Source of the DNA: Candidatus Poseidoniaceae archaeon
GTDB taxonomy: Archaea; Thermoplasmatota; Poseidoniia; Poseidoniales; Poseidoniaceae
Direction: 5' to 3'
Assembly: GCA_938075675.1 (NCBI GenBank)
Contig: CALJHE010000005.1
Location: 1-64,000, forward strand
DNA: 64,000 bases
Below, piece after piece: positions 53,185 to 62,700 of the stretch. Below the pieces are notes generated by a model. That model worked only from the letters and a program-made list of their open reading frames with translations, was not told the DNA's origin and did no database searches. The translations under genes and the position numbers were made by a program. Each line of letters opens with the position of its first letter. The first letter of the stretch is position 1.

Positions 53185-53898
53185 TCAAAAGATTGGGATT
53201 CCGCCGTCGTCATCATCGTCTTTGTCGTCACCGACATCGATGCTTACGTCTGAAAAGCCCGGAGTTTCATCATCATTATCATCATCATTGTCCTCGGCAG
53301 GGGCTGGCAATGCAGAACCTTGAGGGGTGAGTTTGAGGGTGACATCAAGAATACCGTTGTTAAGGCTCCATTCAACGACATCATCGCATGGGTGAGGGAG
53401 TTCAACACGTGCCAGTGGAGACGTTTGTGTCGTCTTCATAATTTCGAGTTGGTGGCCGTCACGAACCAGAGACATTTCGACATCCGTTTCTTCAACTTCG
53501 CCTTTGAGTGTAAAATCAATGGTAACGGACATGTTCCATCCATTGAGATAGACATCGTCCGCAGGTAGCGTGAACACTTCATCGTTGGAATCATCGATAT
53601 CCGGAGTGTTAACTTCAATCGGGTTGGCATCGACTTGTACATCGACACCGAAATTTTGGAGAATGTCTTCGATGGATTTACCTTTCTCAAACATCTTGCC
53701 CAATTGCGAGAGGTCGAAATTGAAGTTGACATCACCCTTAGCAATTTTCTCAGCATCGATTCCAAGGTTCTCAAATTGTGAGCGGAACTGTTCCATGAGA
53801 GCACGAATCTGCTCCTTGTCGAGGTTCATGCCCATGTTTCTGAACATTTCAGTAAGTTGCTCAAGCAATTTTTCCTCGAAATTATCCTTGTCTGCCAT
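53185..53898 (-). CDS. Acidic protein with Hsp20/CS-like beta-sandwich domain
   Basis: This protein of about 237 aa sits directly upstream of dnaK. Residues 5-85 are helical (FEEKLLEQLTEMFRNMGMNL, then KIAKGDVNFNFDLSQLGKMFE). Residues 110-190 form a beta-rich section like an Hsp20/p23 fold: WNMSVTIDFTLKG, VEMSLVRDGHQLEIM, LPHPCDDVVEWSLNNGILDVTLKL; the last resembles the GVL-type closing strand of small heat-shock proteins. The tail is a run of Asp residues. A strong GGAGGGAAGTGC precedes ATG 53898. Its place before dnaK and the thermosome suggests a co-chaperone; it is an inference. Confidence 0.7.
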   Translation of the reverse strand: MADKDNFEEKLLEQLTEMFRNMGMNLDKEQIRALMEQFRSQFENLGIDAEKIAKGDVNFNFDLSQLGKMFEKGKSIEDILQNFGVDVQVDANPIEVNTPDIDDSNDEVFTLPADDVYLNGWNMSVTIDFTLKGEVEETDVEMSLVRDGHQLEIMKTTQTSPLARVELPHPCDDVVEWSLNNGILDVTLKLTPQGSALPAPAEDNDDDNDDETPGFSDVSIDVGDDKDDDDDGGIPIF

Positions 53899-54055
53899 GC
53901 ACTTCCCTCCTTGACTACTGAACCATCGGTTACATACTGCCGTGAAGGTCACCCTATATGAAGGTCACGAAATGCAATGCATCTCTATGTTCAGCGAGGC
54001 CAACTGAGGCGAAGCCCTAAGAAGAGCGAAGGTTGCCGTAAAATTGAGGGTCATC

Positions 54056-55462
54056 ATGTCTCGTTCAATCTACGCTTTTTCACTCATCGCCCTCATGCTC
54101 ATGGCACCGTTGTCCGGTTGCTTTGGAGAAAACGAAGCCGAACCCCAAGACGCAAGTGAAGTGCTGTACATCGACTTTGCACCGGCTGGAGAGAAGTCGC
54201 TCCGAAGCGGTGAGTGGCACACCTTTACCCTTGAAGGAGAGGGAACACGATTGGTTGTTCCCGAAGATGTGTTGCTTTTCGTTAACGAGAGTGTCGTACC
54301 TCTTGGCGTGATTCAAGTTCAGGATGCAAATCTGCTCAACGGCAAAATCCTCACCACGCCCTATGTTACATCCACGATGTTCACGGTCGTTTACGCCGAT
54401 GGAACTGGCTCTACAATCGATCTCGAAGTCGAGAACGGTACACCCATCGTCAACGGCGAAGATTGGTTCCAAAAAATGGATTTCATCCTGTCCGTTTGTT
54501 CTGATTCAAGCCAGTGTGGCGGTTACGTCAACCGGTGGATGGGCTCGCCAAATCCAGCATTTGAGCGTGCAGCGAGTTATTTCCACGGGCATTTCGAAGG
54601 ATTAGGCTATGAAGCAAACATCATGCGAGTGACCGACCACCTTAACCCCTCAGAGCCAGAATCTCTCAACATCATCGCATGGAAAGACGGCCGTAACAAC
54701 GACTGCGTTCAAGGCATGGGTGCACACATGGACATTGCCCCACCAGGAGGACCACCAGGGGGTGGCACGTACGAAGGCGCTTACGATAACAACGCAGGCA
54801 CTGTTTCCATGATGCTGTTCGCTCGAGCATTCATCGACCTTCAATTTGAATGCGATACATTCCTCGCTCTTTGGTCTTCAGAAGAAGAAGGGCTGCGTGG
54901 TTCCAACGCCTTTGCGAACAACGATTGTGATTACTGCCTACCAAAGGACAAGGAACTTCGATTTTACATCAACATGGATATGATGGGCATCTCGTGGCCA
55001 GCAATGAAAGACACGGGCGAACCATTCCCCTACCACGCATGGTCCGGACCTGACTTCGACCCTGAAGTCGACGATGTTGAGATTACTGCCGTCATGGACC
55101 ACGTCCATCGCAATATACTCAAGGCTCCAATGAACCTCAGCATCGATGGAACTTATGGAGCAGGCTGCGACCAACATTGGGACGAACACGAAGACCGAGT
55201 GTTCGATGTCCACGAAGATACATTCGGGCGATCAGATCACGTCACCTTCCGAGATTTAGGAGCTCAAACCATATTCCACCTGGGTGCCTACGATGATGAT
55301 TACAGCGCCTACCATTCACCCAGCGACACACTCGATAACATGGTCGAAGTGGTTGGAGGACAAGAGGAACTCGAAAAATCGATTGAATTTGTCATGTGGG
55401 CAGCAATGCTTGAGTTCATCATTGCAGACCAAACGCCAGAAATCCGTAACGTCGATGTTTGA
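54056..55462 (+). CDS. Secreted M28-family zinc aminopeptidase, predicted lipoprotein
   Basis: This protein of about 468 aa starts with a signal peptide (IYAFSLIALMLMAPLSGC) ending in a lipobox-like LSGC, so it is probably exported and lipid-anchored, then acting on peptides outside the cell. The peptidase domain (about 150-465) carries the di-zinc ligands: GAHMDIAP (His, Asp), GAYDNNAGT (Asp), the catalytic SSEEEGLRGS (Glu), NMDMMG (Asp) and DHVTF (His). A 130-residue N-terminal beta-rich part is unassigned. ATG 54056 has TTGAGGG upstream. It fits a lifestyle of degrading proteins in sea water. Confidence 0.9.
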   Translation: MSRSIYAFSLIALMLMAPLSGCFGENEAEPQDASEVLYIDFAPAGEKSLRSGEWHTFTLEGEGTRLVVPEDVLLFVNESVVPLGVIQVQDANLLNGKILTTPYVTSTMFTVVYADGTGSTIDLEVENGTPIVNGEDWFQKMDFILSVCSDSSQCGGYVNRWMGSPNPAFERAASYFHGHFEGLGYEANIMRVTDHLNPSEPESLNIIAWKDGRNNDCVQGMGAHMDIAPPGGPPGGGTYEGAYDNNAGTVSMMLFARAFIDLQFECDTFLALWSSEEEGLRGSNAFANNDCDYCLPKDKELRFYINMDMMGISWPAMKDTGEPFPYHAWSGPDFDPEVDDVEITAVMDHVHRNILKAPMNLSIDGTYGAGCDQHWDEHEDRVFDVHEDTFGRSDHVTFRDLGAQTIFHLGAYDDDYSAYHSPSDTLDNMVEVVGGQEELEKSIEFVMWAAMLEFIIADQTPEIRNVDV

Positions 55463-55515
55463 ACCTCTTAGGTACCATACACTCTTTCAAAAGGGAAACG
55501 ATGTAATTTTGCTTT

Positions 55516-55968
55516 ATGACTGAGTTTGCGGATGCTGCACTTTCGCAGCAGAATCCTGTGAGGGCGATGTGGAAATACATTGCTGGCTCAACGATTGTTG
55601 CATCGCTGTGCTGTCTTCCTTCTGTTGTTATGGTGATGTTGGGGCTCGCCACTGTTTCCACGGGCGCAGCGTTGTCGGACACCCTGTATTGGGGTGGAGA
55701 AGGATTTGGTTGGTTCAGAGGAACGATGCTCCTCATAGCAGCAATTTGCGTTGTTACTGGACTCGTGTTTTATTTTCGAAACCAGGGAATTTGCACTCTT
55801 GACCAAGCAAAACGTGAACGTCGTAAAATAATCAACACATCACTTCTCGTTCTTTCTTCGACCTATGTGATCTACCTGCTGTTCAACTATGTATTCCTCA
55901 CCGAAGTGGGAATTGCAGTGGGGCTCCCATGGGAATCGAGCCGTGATTCATACATGTTCTGGAAGTAA
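55516..55968 (+). CDS. Small membrane protein with a Cys-Cys pair in the first helix
   Basis: This 150-aa protein has three hydrophobic helices (about 22-46, 66-88, 110-132). Helix 1 contains ASLCCLPSVVMVMLGLA, and a Cys in GICTLDQAKRERR follows helix 2. The pattern of a CC pair early in helix 1 plus a loop Cys is reminiscent of MerT-like metal transporters, but the similarity is weak. It is convergent with the phosphopantetheinyl transferase gene; stop codons abut. Confidence 0.6.
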   Translation: MTEFADAALSQQNPVRAMWKYIAGSTIVASLCCLPSVVMVMLGLATVSTGAALSDTLYWGGEGFGWFRGTMLLIAAICVVTGLVFYFRNQGICTLDQAKRERRKIINTSLLVLSSTYVIYLLFNYVFLTEVGIAVGLPWESSRDSYMFWK

Positions 55969-56727
55969 TCAAGCACGGCCAAGGGTCGTCTTGCAGCCAA
56001 CGCCCCATTCTTGCTCTTTCATTGCTTTTCTGGTCGCATCAAGTAAATCATCCTCTGCCGTCCTCAATGAGACCGATTCATGACGCCAAGCCAATGAGAT
56101 ATTAGTGAGGTTAAATATCCAATTTTGCAATTGGATTTTTGAATTATCAATTGAAATATTAACAACTGAATCTTCAATTGGAATTACGATTTCTCGAGGG
56201 TTGAGATGCATACCTAATTGCATCGCTTTTTGTACCGATTCCTTCGAAGTCCACAAGCGAATTGCGTGTTCGGGATGGTTGTTCAACCATTCCAATTCAT
56301 CACCCTTCGCCATCATGTCAAATGCATTCGCTGCAATTCCGCGTCCAGCAGATTCTGCATCAATACCAACAGACCATCCATGTTCGATAACCGCCACATA
56401 CGCCCAACCTTCTGAATGGCCGATGCTGATTGAAGGCAGCGCCGTGTTCACCCAAAGGCCCGGAAGGTAGGCAAGCGTTGGTGCTCGATGTTCAGTTCGT
56501 CGAACTTCCAGCATCGACGGCTCTAAGCCCCACAAAGTGAGGGCTTTTGCCAACAACCAACGGCCGCTCAAATGCTCGTCACGTCGCTTATCGATGGCAA
56601 ACGTCGCCACTTCATCAACCGAAGCCAATGTTACCTGCCCAATATCTCGAAGTTCAACAGGACAACGAAAACACATTGCACGCACAGGCAATGGATGCGG
56701 AGGAACGATCTCCTCGAACGAACTCAT
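55969..56727 (-). CDS. 4'-phosphopantetheinyl transferase, Sfp type
   Basis: This protein of about 252 aa transfers phosphopantetheine from CoA to carrier proteins. The two halves carry the family motifs: SISIGHSEGWAYVAV, then VGIDAES (Mg-binding Asp/Glu) and the RLWTSKESVQKAMQ helix (W-x-x-K-E-S). The ATG at 56727 lies 4 nt after the synthase stop, with AGGTGATGA as ribosome-binding site overlapping that stop; the ORF-track start at 56766 would overlap the synthase. The tight linkage makes the carrier domains of the synthase its natural substrate. Residues about 180-215 are coded by an unusually AT-rich patch. Confidence 0.9.
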   Translation of the reverse strand: MSSFEEIVPPHPLPVRAMCFRCPVELRDIGQVTLASVDEVATFAIDKRRDEHLSGRWLLAKALTLWGLEPSMLEVRRTEHRAPTLAYLPGLWVNTALPSISIGHSEGWAYVAVIEHGWSVGIDAESAGRGIAANAFDMMAKGDELEWLNNHPEHAIRLWTSKESVQKAMQLGMHLNPREIVIPIEDSVVNISIDNSKIQLQNWIFNLTNISLAWRHESVSLRTAEDDLLDATRKAMKEQEWGVGCKTTLGRA

Positions 56728-56731
56728 TTCA

Positions 56732-59700
56732 TCACCTGTCGAGAGTGAACGCATCTTCCTGTGCAACTGGAGCCATACTCTTCAATCGAAGGCCCTTAAG
56801 AGCAAGAACTGGTGCGTCATCATCACCAACAACCACAACATCGTGAACGGTGATGCCAGCGTCTTCTACAGCGGTTCGCAGACTGCGCATTCTCAGCACT
56901 TCGTCCCGCTCAGGAACACGGAGCATGGAAGACCATTCAATTCCGACTGGTAGAGAAGAGAAGCCCTCAGACTCCATAGCGACGAGGCCTGCATTTTGGA
57001 ATCCAGCTTCGATGAGCATTGGAAGTGCTTCAAGCAGAACGGTTTCGCCCAGTGTTTCAAGGGCGAATTGATCGAGCAGTGGTAGTTGATGACGCATCAG
57101 CGCAATGCCGTCAGCACCAGGCGTTTGTTCATCACCAATACCTCGTAGCACGCCGCCATGGGATTGGAAACGAGGGCCGTGGAAGTAGCGTCGATAGATG
57201 AACGACGGCAACTCTGCTAATTCACCGTGAGCTGGCGTTCCCAGTTGAGGGAGTGATTCGACTTCCTTTTGTAAGAACGGGCCAAGGTCATCTCGACTTT
57301 CGACAATACGAACCACTGCCTTGTGATGTTCTCGTTCACCGAATATCTCTCCCTTGGAATTGCTTAAGTCTGAGACCAATCGGCAAGCGACCCAACTCAT
57401 TTCACCGTCACCACGGATCAAATCAGCATGAACTCGAACGGTCAAATCACCTTTCAGCAACTTCACAGGAAGGCCGAAGGAAACGTCTTCAAAACCAGCA
57501 AGACAGGCAGAAGGTCTCAGCAAGAGAGCGTTCTCTGCGAACATCTCCATTGCCATAACACCGGGATGATAGGGCACGCCTTCGATGGAATGGTCCGATA
57601 AGAACGGATGGTCAGCAACAGAGAGCGTGGTCTGAGTAACCAACGATTGGCGTTCATCGACAGAGAGAACTTTGTCCACGAATGGGAATCGGTACGGGTC
57701 TGCAATGACGCTCGCCATTTCCGCAGGTAGACGTAGTGGAGCTTCTCTAAATGCATCGAAGGCATCCATAGTACCAAGGTTACCGCATCCTAAAACACGA
57801 CGCTTTCCACCTTGAAGGGCTTCTCCGACAAAGATTTCAACGCCCTTCTCCACTGAGATGGTATCGATTCCTGCAGCGTCGAACACCGCCTGGAATGAGC
57901 CTCGTGTCGCCATTCCGACATCACGCCATCCTGTCCACGCCACCGCCACTGCACGGCAAGTACCGCTTGCGGTTAATCGAGCCATTTCAGCGTCTAAAAT
58001 GCTGTTTGCAGCCGAGTAATCGGTCTGACCGTTGTTACCGAACCGTCCCGATACGCTGGTGAAGCACGAAGCAAAGCGCAGTTCGCCTCCCGATGATTCA
58101 ACGGCACCTAACAACGATTGCCAACCGTCAACCTTGACGCGAATAACCTTGTCAAAGACGTTGTAATCCTTCGATGCTACGAGTTTCGAATCTTCCAACC
58201 CTGCTCCGTGAATGATTCCAGTAATTGGGCGTCCGAGGGAAGCACCCAAATCTCGTAGACCATCAGCATCCATAACGTCAACTGAATGATACGAGGCATC
58301 GTTCCCTGTTTCTTCAATCGTTTTGATGGTGATGTAAACATCACGGCTGCGGGAGAATTTCTGCCATGCTGCATTCCACTGTACCATCGTAACTTTTCCT
58401 GAGTCGCTGGCATCAATCAGTTCTTGGCGAAGGGAATTCTTTCGCTCAGTAAGTTGTGCATCCGACCATTCGACCCATTCTTTGGTTTCTTCAACAAGCG
58501 ACGAGCGACCGAGCAGAGCGAAGTGCGCACCCGCATTGAGCGAATGGCATGCTACGCCGATAATCGATGCTGCCGTCACTCCTGAACCGCCACCGGATAC
58601 AATCCAAGTATCGTCAGACTGCAGTGGAGTCGTCTCTGCCTCAAGATCTTCGGCGAAGGCAACCAATGCCCAACGACGCCCATCTCTGTCGATACCAATT
58701 TCAACGTCACCACCAATTTCAAACAGGTCAGCAGCGATTGTTTGTGCTGCTTGTTCGGCATCAAGAATCAGTTCAGGATGCATATCCAATGCTCGCATTC
58801 GCAAGTGGGTTTGTTCAAAGAAGTAGGACTTTGTAACTCCTGAAGCAGCGCATTGTACAGAATTAAACCGCTCCCCAATGTTGCCATGTCGACCATCAAG
58901 TGCAGTCACCGATGCAACCAAGCCGTCTTCTCGCTCAGCAAATTGGGCATCAAGACCTTGCAGCAAGGAGAAGTATCCGTGAGCAGCCAATGCAATTTGC
59001 GAGGAAGGAAGCGTATCGTCATTCCATGTGGCGCCTGCGAGTTTAAGCGGCGCCATGTGAACCAGCCCCGCTATGTCCAGTTGACGAAGTTCCTTGCAGA
59101 CTTCAGCCATGTGCCCGGGATTTGCAGGGTCGGCTCGGAAAACGGTACGGTCGTCCTCTTCATGGGACGACATGTCGCGGATTTCACTTTCAAATCCAAC
59201 TCGAACAGCCTTCATTCCCTTGGCCTCCACGAGTTTACAGAATGCCTCAGCAATCCCCCAACCGTCATCGGTAACAACCAGTGTTCCGTCGAGAGAAATC
59301 GGTGAATCACTTCCTACGCACTCCTCCACTTCGACCTGCCATCTTCGGCAGTTCTCTTGCCGTTCAACAGGTGCAGGCACCGGTGAAGCAACTGGCGTAG
59401 GAACAACCACTGGAGCCTCAACAACAGGTGATGCTTCAACTGCTACTGCTCCACCTTTCATGCGTTGAATGTAAGCGGTGAAGTGGTTCAGCGTCGGATG
59501 ATCGGAAAGAACGAACTCTTCATCGATTGGTAAATCGAAGATATCACGAACGTCAGCCATGATCTCGGCTTGTTTTACCGTATCAATACCAAGTTCACCC
59601 TCAAGGTCCTGGTCCATTTCAATGAAATCATCAGGGTATCCAGTATGGCGGACAACCACTTCAATCAGCTGTTCTTGTATCGATGAATCGGTAACAGGAG

Positions 59701-62700
59701 GCAACGTTGGAGCGGGTGGAACGGATACCGGAGTAGGTGCAGGGGTCGCAACAGCTGGCGTTGAATCGGGATTCGAGGTCGGTGGAGACACCACTGAACC
59801 ACCTTGCATTCTTTGGATGTAACCAATCATGTGGTTCAATGTAGGATAGTCCGAGAGAACGAACTCTTCGTCGATTGGCAAGGAGAAACGATCTCGGATA
59901 TCTGCCATGATTTCGGCTTGCTTCACCGTATCAATACCAAGTTCACCCTCAAGGTCTTGGTCCAACTCAATGAAATCGCTTGGATAGCCGGTGTGCTGAA
60001 CAACAACCTCTACAACAATCGAAGTAAGGTCTGCATCGCCAACTGGCGCAGGCGCAGAAATCGGCTTTGATGGCATTGCAGGTGCGGAGACTGGCGTTTG
60101 ATTAGCCACCGATGGAGCTGGAGTTGGTGGTGACTTCGCCACTGAGACCCCGCCTTGCATTCTTTGGATGTAGCCAATCATGTGGTTCAATGTAGGATAA
60201 TCCGAGAGAACGAACTCTTCATCGATTGGCAAAGAGAACCGGTCGCGGATATCCGCCATGATTTCGGCTTGTTTCACAGTATCAATCCCCAATTCACCCT
60301 CAAGGTCTTGGTCCAATTCGACGAAATCAGCCGGATAGCCTGTATGGCTGACGACAACGCTGACGACCGTTTCGGTAAGCGATTCATCCGTGACGATGGT
60401 CGGTGCAGGCACCGGTGCAGGAGTTGTGGCAACCGGTGCTGCAACTGCAGGTGCTGGAACGGAGGCTGGAACGGTCAAAGGCGCTGCAGCAATGCCCGTC
60501 GACATCTGCTGAATGTAACCAATCATGTGATTCAATGTAGGATAATCCGAGAGAACGAACTCTTCGTCGATTGGCAAAGAGAACCGGTCGCGGATATCCG
60601 CCATGATTTCGGCTTGTTTCACAGTATCAATCCCCAATTCACCCTCAAGGTCTTGGTCCAATTCGACGAAATCAGCCGGATAACCGGTATGGTTCACGAC
60701 TACTTCGATAACAACCGAAGTTAGATCTGTGGCCATTGGAGCAACCGGGGTTGATGCTGGCGCTGGAACTGGTGTTGGTTTTGGCAATGGTGCAACAGGC
60801 GCAGGTGCTGGCACTGGTGGCGCTACAGGCGCTGACGCAGGTGCTGCCATGGAGGGTTTTCCTTCCCAAGCGGCTGTAACATTCCATGCTTCGCCTTGTA
60901 CACCGCCGTGTAGGTTTTCTTCACCGTTGACGTAGGCCACGAGTTTGTTATCGAGAATCCGGAGTACGACATCGTCCGTTTCTGCAAGTTTCCGCGTCCA
61001 TGCAAGGAACTTCTGTCCATCAATTCGTTCACCAACAACGGGCCATTTACGAACCAGGGAGAGAGCCATTTGTGAGCCAAATCCTGCTGCAAAGCGTAGC
61101 CCGTACTTGATGCCAGGGTATTCTCCGCCGGTTGAGAGGTTCAAGTTTCCAAGTTCTGGGTCGGTTTCCTTGTGGTTTGCTATCGGTGGAATTCGACCTG
61201 TCTTCATACCGTGGAACATGCTTGCATCTTCGATGCCAACACCCATTGGGTGTCCAGTGAATCCTTTGGTATTGGCAATAACCAGACGATTTGTACTGGC
61301 ACCGAAGGTTTCGCGTAGAGCGCGAACTTCAGATTGTGCTGAACCACCGCGAGCCGGAGTGTAAGTTTCGTGAGAGAAGAACACGGTATTCGGGGCTATA
61401 GCATGACGGTCAAGACCCCACTTCGATTCCATCGAAGTGATGAATGAATCTACAGTTTGTGCAACGTGTTCGACGTCGAGTCTTGTGCCATGGAAGGCGG
61501 AATTCGCAGTGGTAGAGCCCAGCAATTCAGCAATCGGTTGGACACCTCGTTGCATGGCTTCAGAATGGCGTTCGACAACGAATGCTGCTGCACCCATGCC
61601 GAGAACCAAACCGTTTCTGCGACGGTCGAACGGCAAAGCAGCCTCTTCAACCACATTACCGGTAGCCGCTGCACCTGAGGCTGCAAAGCCACCTCCAATC
61701 CATTCCCACAGATCTTCGCCGGTCACATCGTCAGCAGAAATGATGACGACTCGGTCGACACGATCGCTGTTCAACCAATCTTCAGCAACACCAAACGCGG
61801 CAGTAGTCGATGCACATGCGAGATTAATAGTCGTGTTTGGACCTCGGATTCCAGTATACTGTGCAAATTGTGAATGACCCATATTGAGCGTTTGGAACAA
61901 ATATCGCCGGTCAAATCGGCCTTCACCGTCATCGCCGTCGCTCTTTGCGTGCTTCATTGCCATTTGTAGGCCGGGGAAACAGGAGGCGAACACGATTCCT
62001 GTTCTCTCGCGCTGATGTTGAGGAACCTGCCAATTTCGAATCAATCGCAGACCGCCTTTGCCGATTTGTTCAACCGGCGTAAGTGGGATTGCTGCATCTC
62101 GCAATGCTAAGAGCCCAGAGGCGACTGCCAGTTGGGTCGTGATGTCCCAAGCCAGAACGACCTTGGCATCGATGCCAAACTCTTCCGCAATGTCAAACGC
62201 AGACTTAACACCTGCAAGTTGAGGTATGTCGCCAAACTCCTTGGCTTGTTCCATATTGACAGAACCATCTCTACCTTTGATGAGCCGAACGATGTTCTTG
62301 TCCAGCAACCGTTGCTTGTATTCATCACTGACTTCCGATATACAGGTCTCGCCACGTACCAAGCGTTCGAAGGTATCTTCCTCAAACACACGCTCCCCAC
62401 CAGGAAGGCCGAGAGAAACGCCGGTTACGACGTACGGGTCCGCCTTTCGTCGCTCAGTGTGAGTTGGAGATGTCACGGTCTGGGGGCTCGAATGTGTTGC
62501 AGGAGCATGCGACATCGAAGTCTGGGGGCTCCATGATGCAGGAAGGGCAGTAATCCATTTTGCCAAATCAGCAGCAGTAGCAATCAAAGTGGTATCAAGA
62601 GAAGCATCAACGGTAGCTTCTGATGAAACGGTGTGGAGTACGGATGCCACTTGTGCATCGCTCATACCAAGCCCGAGGCGTAGATTGACCATACCGTTAC

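Noticed and set aside
56105-56190. Cluster of CAATTG motifs within the PPTase gene as a regulatory site
   Set aside because: It lies inside the coding frame and follows from Ile/Asn/Gln/Leu-rich codons; it is simply an AT-rich patch.
59455-60730. The Thr at the carrier sites as a sequencing error
   Set aside because: All four repeats have Thr with different codons, and the flanking motif is perfect, so an error is very unlikely.
59455-60730. CRISPR-like or satellite repeat array
   Set aside because: The repeats are long, in frame and encode carrier domains; there are no short spacers.
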